NCBI RefSeq assembly: GCF_022605725.1
Contig: NC_065546.1
Span: forward strand, 38,374,227 to 38,438,226
Source: Anthonomus grandis grandis
Taxonomy: Eukaryota > Arthropoda > Insecta > Coleoptera > Curculionidae
Length of the DNA: 64,000 bases
Direction of reading: 5' to 3'
Part shown: positions 21,870 to 34,344 of the stretch, piece after piece
How the letters are laid out: every line of letters starts with the position of its first letter
Position numbering within the stretch: position 1 is the first letter of the stretch
Made by a program: the position numbers and the translations under genes
Notes under the pieces: generated by a model
Told to the model about the DNA's origin: nothing
Database searches by the model: none
What the model saw: only the letters and a program-made list of their open reading frames with translations

Positions 21870-24772
21870 GTTGGGGGAGTAATCGACACTGATCCAGTAA
21901 TGGACATCTCCGTCTTTAAAAACCCCTAAATCTTCAAACCATAACTTTAAATTATTTGATTTTCCACTAATTATGTTCCCTTGGGTACGCCTCTACCTCT
22001 CCTAAAAAATTAGACAACCAGTATTACTCGGCTGTCAAATGTCAAAGAAAGTATAAATGGCCGCACATAAATTAGTTGATGAAAGTTAGAAAGTTTTGTT
22101 AGGTTTTGTTAAATAATTCTGTATAATTACTACATTAGTGTAGAAAATAATTTTTGTATATTATTGGCCAGCAGGTAAGTGAAACTTAAGGATTGTTGAT
22201 GGCTGTTATCACATTTGTTGATTACAAAGGTGTTTTTGGGGTAACCATTACTGGTTCAAACGTTTTTGTAAATGTTCTAATAATGGACACAGTGGCTGTC
22301 CATTACTAATCAAGTAAATTTCAGTAATGGTCATCTCATTTAATAACAAGATAAAATTAGAACGAACTGTAAAAAATACAGTAAATTATGCCAAATAGTG
22401 TTTTCTTAGTATTGTGTTTTTTTTTTTAGTTTTTTGTTAAAGTTAGTTAAAGAAAGGGACGGAATTTGACGTTTGGTGTGGCCCTTAGTTTGGTCTTTTA
22501 AGAAAAAAAACATAATTTAAATTACTTTAGCAAAAAAGTAAGTCACTACCGAAATGTCTTAGCCCCTGTAGATAGTCAGCAGGACTACGCAAGTGTGTAT
22601 GTAATATTTTTCCTAAAGCACTAAAATAAAAATAGCCTTTTGGCACCATTACCAAAAATACAAAGGGGGTAATCCGGTAGATAAAGCCGCTAAGCGAAGC
22701 AGAACACCAACACTACAAGTTATTCTGCTTGACTCATTATACTGAAAGATAATAAGTGAAGCAGATCTACCTGACCTCCCTTATATTCTTTAATAACCCT
22801 TTGGAAATATTTTAGGGTTAACATGGGAAAATTGTCGGGAAGAATAAAGGCCAGGAAACGATTTTTTTTCATATTCTGAAGAAAACATGCATGAAGCGAC
22901 AGAGGCTGTAAAAAATGGAATGACCAAAAAGAGAGCTTCAATAGATTCCTCGCACCACCCTTATAAGAAAATTGTCAAAAAAAAATGTTCCAATTCAAGG
23001 AAAAATGGGATCCTTAACTGAGCTTTCTGAGGCAGAGGAAACTATTTTTGTAGATGGGATATTAGCAATGGATCAAAAAGGGTTCCCAGTCCAAAAAGAA
23101 ACCTTAATACAGTCCGTGAAAAATTATTTGCTAGAACACAATAAAAGTGTACGATTTTTTAATCAAGATACTTTAACTCGTAAACGTCTTCTGCGAATGG
23201 TAAAGCCAAAAGCTATAGTGGAGTCTGTTTCTACAAACTGAGCACTTGGGCGTTCAGATTCTGGCTGGATAAACTCGGAGGTGTTCTTTGAATATATTTC
23301 CAATAATTTTTTTCCATTATTTAAAAGACAATAATATTACTAAATCCGTCATCCTTTTCATTGATGGTCACAGAACTCATTTTACTCATCAAGTGACTAG
23401 CCTTTGTGATGATAATGGGATAGTTCTTATAGCTCTTTTTCCAAATACGACACACATAACACAACCTGCCGATGTTTCAGTGTTCAAACCTTTAAAATCT
23501 GGATGAAAATCTGGTGTCAGAGATTGGAAATTTGAAAATTTTCTAAAAGAGGTAACTAGATACACATTTGGTCAAATCCTTAAAGGTGTTCTTGATAAAT
23601 AGCTACAACAATAGTAAATGGTTTCAGGAAATGCGGTTTGTACCCTTTTAACAAAAATAATGTTGACTATTCAAAGTGTATTCCGAGTCAATTAATAACA
23701 TTTTCTAAGAAAACAGAAAATCTTCCGAAGAACCTTAACAATGTCTGGAAACTTATAAAAACAAAAAAATTCATTCACAATTTATGCAAACTGTGGTATT
23801 CTCTAAAAGAGGATTCGGCTCCAAGGCTCCCTATTACAACTGAAGATGAAATTGATTTGCTTGAAATACATTCACCTATTCCAAATATTAATTTAGATGA
23901 AGATAAACCACAAGAAATGCCAAAACAAACTAATGATTTTTCACAAATTTCGAATTCTCCAGTAGCATCTACAAGTAAAATCCCAGTTCATGTTTCCCCG
24001 ACTAAGTTTTTACCTGCCATGCAAAACGTAGGATGGAATACACCAGAAGATGTGAATCGGTACACATATAAAGAAAAAAAATTAAGGTTTCAAAGTGCCA
24101 ACGCCCTTCAAAAAGTGTCTATCATTTCCGAAAACACTAGAAAAGAGAATTAGGCCTAAAAGAAAGGTCACTATTTTTCCTGCTGTGGTATCAAGTGCGG
24201 CATATCGAGACTTTTATGCCTCAAAGAAGTTTTTAAAAAATCTACCAAAAACAAAAGCAAAAAAAGGAGCTGTACCGGAAAATGATAGTTCTTCTGAGTC
24301 AGACATTGAAGATCCCTATGATAACGAAGATAATGACCCCAGTGATACAGAAACAGAACTCGATTTGAAGGAAGAAAAATATAATATTGTCAAGTACGAG
24401 GAAGAATATTACTCAGGCAAGTACTACTTACATTTACACACAGACATTTTATTTCTCAATCCATTTATTTTACCATCCTATGTAAATCTAGAGAATACTT
24501 ACCTTTGCGAGTTGGTTAACATAACTATTTTATTTTAGGATTGATCTTAAAAAAGGATCATGAAGCTTATGTAAGCTAAATGGTTAGAGCTGGAGTAGGT
24601 TCTTGGAAACGGCCAGTAAAGGAAGATGAGCTATACTATTTCAAAGATGATTAAAGCAGTAATCAGCAACCCAGTGCAAAAAAATAGTAGAGGGCATTAC
24701 AGTGTGCCGGAAGTGGCTAAATTTTGAATAAAATGTGTCCATTACTTAGTCAATTATGTCCATTACCCCAAC
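21870..24772 (+). mobile_element. Pogo-type DNA transposon D
   Basis: The left end gttgggggagtaatcgaca after TA and the right end tgtccattaccccaac are inverted repeats; the right TA has mutated to a nearby at. The motif agtaatggaca recurs sub-terminally at about 21897, 22280-22310 (both orientations) and 24735-24765, likely transposase-binding sites. It encodes a broken pogo transposase. Confidence 0.8.
22840..24652 (+). pseudogene. Pogo-family DDE transposase D
   Basis: N-terminal psq-type helix-turn-helix region: YSEENMHEATEAVKNGMTKK (about 22877-22935), then a CENPB-like domain (MGSLTELSEAEETIFVDGIL, QKGFPVQKETLIQSVKNYLL, 22972-23241). The region carrying the first catalytic Asp is deleted between 23241 and 23288. 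The second and third acids remain in LFIDGHRTHF and ITQPADVSVFKPL (23288-23506). The acidic C-terminal tail (SSSESDIEDPYDNEDND) leads to a splice-donor-like gtactac at 24420. After an acceptor near 24539 is a WKRPVKEDELYYFKDD terminus ending at 24652. Related most closely, by eye, to the pogo element at 56231-59087. Confidence 0.8.
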
Positions 24773-27180
24773 ATTTGTCATTACTTTGATTTTTATTTTT
24801 TTGTTGAAACCCTTAATAAAAGTTATAATACTATAATACTATAATTATAATAAACTAATAATACTATATCCTCCAGTTATTACACTAATAAGCGTATTAC
24901 CTGCTGTATCAGGACAGCTGATATCGTAATTATTCATATCTCCGTAGAAGGAAATTAAATTAAAAAATCTCTTCTTAATGTTAATTTGAATTTAATATTA
25001 AATTTGCATTTTATAACATAAGATAATGTTTGCTTATTCATCACTGGACATGAGCTGACTTTTTAAACAAAAATATGATGTACATCTCAACACTATTCTT
25101 TATTGTATTATATGCTTTTCTCCTTTTTTTGTAAATTATAACCCATAAAAATATAATATGAACTTAAGAAAAGAAAATAAGCTTCCGGTTTTATGGTGTT
25201 TCTTATTTAGTATTTTAATTTATTTATTTATTTGTTTTTTTTAGTTTGAAATTATTGTTAACTGTAACGTGTCATTTCCAGCCATAAGAAAGGCCTGATA
25301 AAGGCCGAAACGTAAACATTTCTTCCGAAATGAATTCAGTTTTATTTAGTTTAAGTCCTAAACCTGCGAATTTTTGTTTTTCCATTTCACACTAAGAACG
25401 TTAAACTTTATTAATGGTTAAAGTTTTTATCATTAAATGAAATCAATGATAATATAGATAATGATAATCAATATATACAATACATAATCAATAAAAATAT
25501 TATTTTAAGGACATTTCTGAGTAACCAGAAGGATCTAAACTAAAACAATCAATCGTATTTAACCTGATTCATAAATATCAGATCAAGATCAGAATTATGA
25601 AATTCATGTTAATAGGATCATTATTCTAAAGATCATGGCAATGGAATCGACAAGATTAAAAAGGATTAAGTATTAGTATATTCGCAGATCTACAAACGGA
25701 TATAAAATTTTACTTTTAAGACTGTTAATTATTATCCAAAAAAGGGACGAAATCCCCAGTTCTTAAGAGATTAAACTCGAAGCCGAAAGGGGCGCTTTTG
25801 CCGTTTTTAGTATTTTATCGAGCATAAAATAACTGTACGGATGCCATTTATATTATAAAAGGAAAACTTCTGTTAGTGGCAGGGATTAAGAACCGAAAAA
25901 ATTTATTTGTTAGCAAAACCCTGTTTTCCTAATAGGAATATTTAAAGAGAAGAAAATTGGATTAGTAGATTTTCTCGTTGATAGATTAGACAATCTCTTT
26001 GTTCTTTTATGGTAATAAAATCGTTCCGTCCACACTGGGCTGTCACATCCAGGCTTCAGTACAGCAAAACTTACGGTTTTCCAGGGGAAAGTGGAGTAGC
26101 AACATGCAGAAGATGGCGTCAAAAACAAACAATAAGGCCCGCAGGTGTCGGATTAACTTCCGGGTAATTTATATCCGGAAAAGCGCCCGGGTTTGTCAAA
26201 GAAACTTTACCCGCCTAGGATATTTATTATCTTTGAGGAATTATCTGTAGGTAAACTGGAATTTAATGAGATATAGTGCAATCCGCCCATTTTATTTTTG
26301 TTTTTTCCTTAAAGGATAGAGGCGAAACATGTTTAGTGTTTTCTATTAAATTTTTTAAATTTATGAAAAAAAAATATGTGCGTTTCGTGAAATTATAATA
26401 CTTTTTTTCGTGAAATTGAAATACTGAGAGAATGAGGGGAATCAACCGCAAAGAGCATCAACCTAAAAGTTCCTATGATTCAAATAAGCCTAAACTGATG
26501 AATCCTAAAAAATTTACAAAATGGTTGTGAATCAGATAATCGGTCGCTAATCATTTAAATATAATAATTTCGTTAATGATTAAGAATTCAAGAATAAATA
26601 AAATTCATTAGTCATGTTTTTTCCTCATTATACATGTCACATTTTCTCATTACTGTCAAATATTATTTTTACTCATTATTACCGGTAAATAAATAAACTT
26701 ATCGATGTGATTCAATCTTTAGACGTCTTAATTTTAATCTTGCCTAATAGTTTCGAGTGACGAGTACCGATGAAAAGTATATGATTGAGATCTTTTCAAT
26801 CACTCAAAAAATCAGGCTAACCATAAGCAATTAAAACTTCTTCTTACACATTTGAATAGAATGCCAGTAAATTGATTATGTGATATATTATTAATTATGA
26901 ATATTTTTTTATAAGTTGAGTTTGATTTTAATAACAAAACCTTAAAAAATGTGTGTCATGATTCAAATAAGCTTTTATTCGGTAGAAATTGGTAATGTCA
27001 TCTTTTTACATTTGCTTATAGTTTTAAAATAAGAAATAATTAAAATTGATTTTATTCTTCAGAGTTTGCCAGCCCAATCAGGTATTCTGAAAGGCTCTGA
27101 GGGTATCCCCTAGTTAATAAAATAAGCCACTTACTAACTCTTATTCTTAACTGATTGTCGCCAGAAATAAAATAAATAAC
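24773..27180. other. Mostly unassigned interval
   Basis: Apart from a hammerhead-ribozyme-like sequence near 25300 I see no gene. Short open frames at 25910-26250 and 26263-26451 show no family features. The sequence is AT-rich with a few GC-richer patches near 26100-26200. Confidence 0.35.
25286..25324 (+). ncRNA. Hammerhead-ribozyme-like motif
   Basis: The core reads CTGATAA, AGGCC, GAAAC, with a short GT-AA-AC hairpin and flanking arms AAGAAA (25286-25291) and TTTCTT (25319-25324) that pair perfectly as stem I. A type I hammerhead has CTGANGA..GAAA; here the second G is A, so it is probably inactive. Penelope-like elements are known to carry hammerheads in their terminal repeats, and Penelope RT fragments occur elsewhere in this window. 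Confidence 0.4.
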
Positions 27181-27189
27181 ATATTTGTT

Positions 27190-27668
27190 AAAATTTAAAT
27201 GTATAAGCTCTTATCTGCCTACATCATTTAGTTGTTGGAATCTAGGTGCGTTAGTCCCTACAAAGGTTGTGACTAGGAAGCGTGTAGGGAGTAGCTGAAA
27301 TGGAGTATATAATAAGATAAGTTGTCGTAATACAAGACTGTCGCGAGGTACCTCGTCATCAGGAAAAATGTACCACAGGTACTGCTTCTCTAATAAGGCG
27401 GCTAATGGAAGGAAAGTCATCAGCAGTGTCCCTAAAGAAGTGACTAGTTAGAAAGCAGGACACTAGCGGTGTTTGGTAATGTGGGTAATGTGCATTAATC
27501 ATATCAAGCAAGCCGTCATGTCACATTTTGGCAAATGTTTTGCTGATATCCAGAAACACTGTTCCGGTATAAAATCTCCTGTTGACTCCCTGGATAATGG
27601 TGTATGCGAGGCATGTAGTTTGATGGGTGGCTGAATGCTTGGGGTGAAATTTGAATTGTCCTTTTATA
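27190..27668 (-). pseudogene. Jockey/R1-type LINE RT fragment, downstream half
   Basis: The minus strand reads GQFKFHPKHSATHQTTCLAY, then TGTVFLDISKTFAKM (RT palm, F-D-variant), HYPHYQTPLVSCFLTSHFF, a stretch corresponding to the PQGS region, and a shifted frame down to 27211 (PDDEVPRDSLVLRQLILLY). It stops at the hAT target duplication (27669-27676). The upstream half of the same LINE continues on the far side of the hAT element. Confidence 0.7.
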
Positions 27669-27682
27669 CATTAGAGCAGTGT

Positions 27683-27736
27683 TACTCAAAGTGTGCTTCG
27701 CGGAGCCCCGGCGCTCCGCGAAGCACACTTTGAGTA
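27683..27736. repeat. 24-bp perfect hairpin at the left end of hAT copy 2
   Basis: Arms tactcaaagtgtgcttcgcggagc (split here as 27683-27706) and 27713-27736 are exact reverse complements with a 6-base loop. Part of the arm is the terminal repeat itself. Confidence 0.9.
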
Positions 27737-28316
27737 CCTCCGGTAAGGCTCCGCCAGCAGTTATAATAAATGAATGCATGTATTAAAGTGGACCCTATAA
27801 GAATAAAGTTACCTAAGATAAAAATAAACAACCAAAACAAAACGTCTACTTATAGATGTTACTGGTACATATACGAAAATTTAATATAATATGTATAATT
27901 AAGTAAATGCCCGACCTATTACATCGAAATGTTACAGCGTTACTCGTACGCCACCATTCGTCCCCGGACTAAGCAATCGAATGACCTCGGTTCGTCGCGC
28001 TGTTTCTCGTGCTCATGCGTCGACGCGTACTTCGGAGAAAATCGTCTGGCTCTCCGAAGTTTTTGAGGTATTCGAGATGATTCGATGGTTGCTGGTATAA
28101 TATAAAGGAGGATTGTTCGGCGCGGAGAATTTATTAATTCGAGAATTTATTGAATTAAGAAAACGTACCGCAAAATTTACTCACACCGCGCTCAGTATTT
28201 TATGTTCGCTTGTCTTGTTGTTGTTCGTAAGCAATGGTTGTAAAATCTTGTATTTCGTGCGTCAAGAGATACTATTTATCATAAAATTGACCAAATCAAA
28301 CTAGTGTTAAAGAAGA

Positions 28317-30144
28317 ATGGAGCGCTGGCTTAAAGGTGTTTGAAAAAAATGTGGTTCGCTTGGATGATGCGTCAAATTCAAATCAAGGTGATATGACAGC
28401 GTCAAGCTCTAGTTTTATGGTTTCAAGTTCAAGTAGTAAAACATCTAATGACACACTGAAGGTGAAAAAACGAAAGTATGACGAATCATACATTAATCTC
28501 GGATTTGTTCATTCCAACGGCTCACCTCTTTGTATGTTGCGCAGCAAACTCCTTTCTAATAGCTCGATGGTACCTGCTAAGATGCGCCGACATTAAGGAA
28601 CTGTACCTACATCCCGACTTCAAAAACAAAAGTAAAGAATTTTTTCTACGTAAAAAAGAACAATTATTAAGAAACCAAAAAACTATGAAGTATGCGACTC
28701 AGACTGTGAATGAAAAGGCCATCGTATTTGGTTAGTTACCGCATTGCCCAAGCAGGAGAAGCGCACTATCGCTGAGAAGCTAATAAAACCATATGTGTTC
28801 GACATAACAAAATTTATGCTCGAAGAAAATTCTGTAAAGCATCTTTCTACAGTGCCGCTTTCCAACGATATCGCAGCAAACATAAAACAAGAACTGGTTT
28901 CACGGCTTCAAAATAACAAATTCGTCTTGCAAATGGATGAGTCGACTGATGTTGCTGGACTGGCCATCTTGCTAGTAATTGTGCGATATCCATATAAACA
29001 TTAACTCGAAGAAGACTTGCTTATGTGCTCATCGCTGCCTACTAACGCAACCGATGAAGAAATTTTTAACACGATTAACATATTTTTTGAAGAAAACCAA
29101 CTCGATTGGAATGATTAAATTGATATTTGTACCGATGGAGCCGAGGCAATGACAGGTAGAATAACATGAGCAATATCACGAATAAAAATGAAAGCGCCAA
29201 ATTGTAGTTCCAGCCACTGCATCCTGCATAGACAATCACTCGCGGTAAAGAAAATGCCACCAAATCTAAAATTGGTTCTTGATGAGTCAGTAAAAATAAT
29301 TAATTTTGTCAAGTGACCTCCAGTACAATCCCGATTGTTTTCAATATTATGTGAAGATTATGGTAGCGATCATAAAACACTATTGCTCCATACTGAAGTG
29401 AGATTACTTTTTGAACTAAAAACAGAATTAGAAGCTTTTCTTACAGATGTTCCTTTTAATTTAAAAGACCGTTTTTAGCAGACATGTTTGGAAAACTTAA
29501 CGAATTAAACCTGTCACTACAAGGAAAACAGACAACAGTTTTCAATGCTAACAACAAAATAACTGCCTTTAAAAGAAAATTAGATTTTTGGAATACTTGT
29601 TTTGGTAAAAGAGAAATCGAAAGCTTTTCATTGCTAAGTGAGTTCCTTAGTCACCATAGTCTTAGTGATACAGAAATATTTAAAAATGAAATATTTGTTG
29701 AATTGGTGCAATATCTCAATGATCTGCAAGAGACTTTTGAATCTTACTTTCCTGAAGAACAGAATACAAAACTGAAAACAAACTCAAGGATTCAAAACCC
29801 TTTTTCATCTTAATTGCAGAAGCCTGAAAATATGTCAAATCAGATCTATGAATCATTTCTAGAAATGACATCGGATACAAGCATGGAATCATTGTTCAAA
29901 ACAATTTCACTAAATGATTTTTGGTGCAGGGTTAGTGATGAATATCCACAACTTGCCACAGAAGCTTTGAATGTTCCCAACAACGTATTTGTGTGAAACG
30001 GGATGTTTCGCATATACAGCTACAAAAACAAAATACCGCAATAGACTGGATGCCGAACCAGAAATGAGAATTCAACTTTCTTCTATCAAGCCTGACATTA
30101 CCCAGTTAATGAGGAATAAAAAACAATTACATGCCTCGCATTAA
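28317..30144 (+). pseudogene. hAT transposase (ZBED5/SCAND3-like), copy 2
   Basis: ATG at 28317 (MERWLKGV) begins the ZBED-type frame. The BED finger region reads KRKYDESYINLGF and LLSNSSMVPAKMRRH, but one zinc Cys is changed in PLCMLRSKLL. Then come LPHCPSR-type frameshifted sequence, PLSNDIAANIKQELVSRLQN and LQMDESTDVAGLAILL with the catalytic Asp-Glu pair intact, and a DICTDGA-type block after a stop. Next are FGKLNELNLSLQGKQTTVFN and the dimerisation segment (EMTSDTSMESLFKTISLNDF, KYRNRL), with the stop at 30142-30144. Multiple frameshifts and a gap (about 29405-29475 compared with copy 1) make it non-functional. AATAAA follows near 30212. Confidence 0.85.
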
Positions 30145-30333
30145 ATGAACTTAGTGTTATCATTTGCTTACTAACTCACTACTTACTGTATCTATCTTTT
30201 TTTGTATGATTATTAATAAACAATTCACATATAACTGCTTTTGCATTTGGTTTAGAGTTTAGAATTCCGTTAAAAATTTAGTCTTTTAAAAGGGTTTCAT
30301 CACGATAAAGGTTTAAGTAACACTGCATTAGAG

Positions 30334-30870
30334 TATTTAGACGTTGGTGGATAGTTTATGGGTGATTGTCGCTTCACTTGCCTAAGAACAAAGGAGCAGT
30401 TAAAAGTAACAACTTCTTTAAATGTTCGACAAAACCTAGTCACTCATGTATATGGAAAAACTTCTTTAAGGTCGTTTGTGAAAATATGAAATATTTGTTG
30501 CGAGATATAGCCTGAAAACTGTTCAATCACTAAAAATAATTTTCAGTTCAGTTTTTAACATGTTCAAGTTTTTCTCTGTGACCTTTCCCAGGGCAGAGAG
30601 AAGGCATGGTGGTAGCTGCTTGCAATGTGGCTGGTTCACCTGGTTTTAGAAGGAGAAAAACGGAGAATTCCATTGCTTATCTGTGTTCTTATCTTCAGGG
30701 AGGTGCTTTAGAGCTGGGCTGGAGATGCGGTCCGCTCCAGATGCCTTTCGGTTTTGCGTTGACTTAATTAATGATGATCCTCATGAATCTGGGGGAGAGA
30801 TATGGTTGGTAAGGCTGCCGGGAATTCGTGAATGCGGTGATGGAAGATTGTTGCATTTTAACTGTAAACT
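30334..30870 (-). pseudogene. Jockey/R1-type LINE fragment, upstream half
   Basis: Minus strand near 30690-30770 reads LIKSTQNRKASGADRISSPALKHLP, the conserved segment just before RT motif 1 in Jockey/R1 LINEs. It is the 5' neighbour of the 27190-27668 RT fragment; the hAT element lies between them. The stretch 30334-30690 is too decayed to read confidently. Confidence 0.55.
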
Positions 30871-31167
30871 ACTGTCTGGTCCTTATATTTGTAACTAGAT
30901 GTGTCTATGGTGATAAGATCATGTGTGATATACCAGCAGTAAACGAAGGTATGCGGCTTCAAATTGCCCAAATATTCATTACTATCATGGCCAAAAAGTC
31001 ACAGAAATAAAAACGCTTTTTTTAGATTTCTACTGATTATGAAAAATGAAAGTACTAAGAAGAAAATTAGGAAATAAAGTCCAAATTTTAAGTAATATAC
31101 AAATTGTAATATACAAAGCGTTGGATTTTATCGTGTCAAGACTTGAGCGCTAGTGTTTTTACCAAAA
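30871..31167. other. Short unassigned interval before Harbinger B
   Basis: No gene or terminal repeat recognised; the left end of Harbinger B could not be located here. Confidence 0.35.
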
Positions 31168-32065
31168 ATGGACAACGTGGACGAGAAATTAATAGAAATT
31201 GTTCGTAATAAACCCGAGCTGTATGATCAATCGAACAAATTATACAGTGATAATGTCCACAAAAAAATATATGGTCAGAAATAGGGAAGGCATTAAACAG
31301 AACAGGTAAATACTAGAGATTTATTTTATTAATCTAGAAATAAATGTATAAACAATTTTAAGATATTAAGTTAGATGTTACGTTTGACATTTAAATCATA
31401 TCATTTTGACTGCACCTTCCTCTGAGATAAAAAATCTTGTAAATATTTCTCTTGTTTGAAAAGCTATGTCCGCTGAGTTTCCTTCCTGTCTAAATGTCTT
31501 AAGTTGTTTTCTATAACTTCATCAGTGTTTGAAATGGCCGAAACCGTTCCATGACGAATGAAGTTGTGTAAGATACACGTTGTTAAAATCAATTTTTCGG
31601 CACATTTAGGCACTAATTTCAATCTTCTGCCATAAAATCTAAATTTTTGGGTGAGAATTCCAAATGCATTTTCAACTACCCTGCGGGCGCGAGATAATCG
31701 GTAGTTAAAAATACGGTTTTCAATTTGATTTTCAATATGAGTTCCAGGAAAAGGTCTCATTAAAAACTTTTTTAAGGGAAAAGCCGGACCTCTTAAGGTG
31801 GGTCCAGACTACTCGTGCTCGTGCTCGTACTCCGGCTTTTACTTGCGACTTGCCTATATGTGGATGTGGCGACAAGTCGGAGTGGGAGCAGCGCAAGCCA
31901 GGCAAGTACGTTACTCGTGAGGTTCCGACCGGTGTCGGTACATCAAAGGAAGCTCGCACGGACTTGTAAGTTTATTGGACGGAAATTTTTCGAATTTCGT
32001 ATACTTGTGACTTGTGTTGTGTTGTTTACGGTCAAACGTATTTTAAACGTTTAATTTTTATCAAA

Positions 32066-33839
32066 ATGGAGTGGACGAACGATCGCGTTATTGATTTAAT
32101 TAAATTATACGAAAAGCATGTAGTTTTGTGGGACAGTACAAATAAATTTTACAAAATTAATAATAAAAAGAACGATGCTTGGAAAGAAATATCACAAGAA
32201 TTAAATTTAGATGTACAGGAGATAAAACGCAAAATTACGTCACTACTGGCAACATACAGAAAAGCTAGGCAAAAAGTTGCACAAAATAACAGATCTGGAA
32301 TGGGCACAGATGAATTATATTCTCCTTGGTTTGCCTTTAAACATTTTCATTTCTTGCACACGAAATATCAACCCAAGGAAACAATAAATACAGAGGTACG
32401 TACCTATATTTTTTTATCTAATTATAAGTGCCATTTAAATAAACTGCTCTTCAAAATATTATCCTCATTTAAACACCGATTAAAAAAATTAAAAATCTTT
32501 TAAGAATAAATTGTAATTACACTTTAAAAAAATTCTGACAAAATTATTTTTAATTTATTGATAATTATCTTGCCGGTACTTTTCCTTGATTGACGAAATA
32601 ATCTGCAAATTCATTTCTTATGCTTTGGGAATTCTGAGAAGATTTACGAGGTATGTTTCTTAAAGCCCGGAATGTAGAGTTCGGCTCTGGTTCATTTCTC
32701 CAATTTCCTGGAACAATTTCTCCATTTTGCTCACAGTCAAATGTTAAGGTTGGTGTATATGTATTCCTTGCATTATGTCTTAAATAATTGTGTAAATAAA
32801 CACAAGCCATAACAATTACTTGAGCTTTTTGGGGCTCCAAAAGTAAGGGTTTCCTAAGAACCCGAAATACTGCTGAGACTATGCCAAAAACATTCTCTAC
32901 TATTCTTCTGGCTCTACTCATCCTGTAATTAAAAACCATTTTGCTTGATCCCTTTTCTTGCTGTCCTAAGTATGGTTTCATTATATTATTATGCAACGGA
33001 AATGCATCATCCGCAACAAAAACTTACGGGACCAACATTTCCCTACCAGGAAGTTTTCTACTACTTGGAAGATTTAAAGAGCCATCCTCCAGTTTTTTGT
33101 AAAAGGTTGTATTGCGAAAAACACCGCCGTCTGATATTCGACCTTGACAGCCCACGTCAGCGTAGAGAAAACAATAATCGGCATCAACAACAGCAAAAAG
33201 AACAATACTAAAAGTTCCTTTGTAATTAAAATAGTCACTGCCTGTATTTACTGGACACTGAAGAACAACGTGTTTGCCATCCATTGCCCCCATGCAATGT
33301 GGGAAGTTCCATAGTCTTTCATATTGAGCTGCTACTTGAAGCCACTCATTCTCTGTTTGAGGCATCTGAAAAAAAGAAACATTTATTAATAATATTTAAA
33401 TATTGTAGATTTTCTTGGACAGATTTTATTAATTTAATAAGTCAATTTTTTAGGAAACTTCAACACAAAACCTAGAAGAGGAAGAAGTAGAAAGTGAAGA
33501 AGGACATACACAAGAAGATAATAACAACAGAAAGGTTTTAATGACATCCTGTTTAAGGCAGAGTTAGGGGAATACCCTATGCAAAGACCCAATCTAGGAA
33601 ATTATAGGGCCCAAACACTACAGGCGTACTGGAGTACGGCTTCCCCTTCAACCACTGAATCAGATTCTACGGTTCAAAGTCCTTTTCCCTCGCCTCATGC
33701 AATAAACACGGAACATCAAACACTATTACAACCGTCACAACTAACACCTACACCTACAACCTCTCAGCCTGAACAAACCAACGATAACAACTATTCATTA
33801 ACGCCATGGATTAACACTCTCAACACTAATCAATATTAA
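32066..33839 (+). pseudogene. MADF-domain accessory protein of Harbinger C
   Basis: Exon 1 (32066-32395) is an intact MADF domain: MEWTNDRVIDLIKLYEKHVV, NNKKNDAWKEISQELNLDVQ, IKRKITSLLATYRKARQKV and SPWFAFKHFHFLHTKYQP, ending cagag|gtacgt. Exon 2 (33454-33839, acceptor tttttag) joins in frame into an acidic stretch (LEEEEVESEEGHTQED). After a frameshift near 33540 it reads ILFKAELGEYPMQRP and a Ser/Thr/Pro-rich tail to the stop at 33837-33839. Upstream ATG choices exist but MEWTNDRV fits the family start. The intron (32396-33453) contains transposase exon 2 on the opposite strand. Confidence 0.85.
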
Positions 33840-34344
33840 AATTTGTGAATTATTATTAATAAAGTTTTGAACGAATTATTGTTTACCTACCTTTATAAAA
33901 TCTTGAAAAACTTCACATAAAGCACTGCATACCTCTGGCACAATCAGCGAAATTGACTGCTTGGAAAACTTAAACAAAAAGCTTAAGCTAGTGTACGAAT
34001 CACCCGAATAAAATCTTTCCCGCTAAATATCTTAGTGTTACAGCTAATCGTTCTTTTACAAGAATTGCTTTTCGAAATGTTGTGTTTTTCTTCATAATTT
34101 TTGGGCCGATTAAAATTATGATTTCCTCAAAATTAGTAGGCGACATTCTACAGAATGTATGGAAGTGGAGGTTTTCAATATTAAGGTCGCTAAGTAAATT
34201 GCTTTCACTGCATTTGCTTTGACTTTTAAATAACGACGTAACCCACCACCGTCTCTTCTTTCTCATTTTTGTTTTTTGTTTATTTAATAAACAATAAATT
34301 ACACTAAAAGCCGCACTAGCCGCCACAAGCTCGTCGTCGCTCAT
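32565..34344 (-). pseudogene. PIF/Harbinger DDE transposase of element C
   Basis: Exon 1 (34344-33901) starts MSDDELVAASAAFSVIYCLL, then RRWWVTSLF (the WVHP-type block), FHTFCRMSPTNFEEIIILIG and KERLAVTLRYLA. A frameshift near 34010 follows, then GDSYTSLSFLFKFSKQSISL, ending ataaag|gtaggt. Exon 2 (33365-32565) follows a tttcag acceptor and joins as IKMPQTENEWLQ. It holds CMGAMDGKHVVLQCP (D1) and YADVGCQGRISDGGVF (D2). After a frameshift near 33010 it reads LHNNIMKPYLG and YRMSRARRIVENVFGIVSAV (catalytic Glu), ending KVPAR. Two frameshifts separate it from an intact gene. MADF exon 2 lies in its intron. Confidence 0.88.

Larger units (their letters stand above)
27677..30325 (+). mobile_element. 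hAT (ZBED/Charlie-like) transposon, copy 2, complete ends
   Basis: Left terminus cagtgttactcaaagtg and right terminus ggtttaagtaacactg are inverted repeats. They are flanked by identical 8-bp duplications CATTAGAG at 27669-27676 and 30326-30333, the hallmark of hAT insertion. Total length 2649 bp. It interrupts a minus-strand LINE. The left end also carries a perfect 24-bp-arm hairpin that is not mirrored at the right end. Confidence 0.95.
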
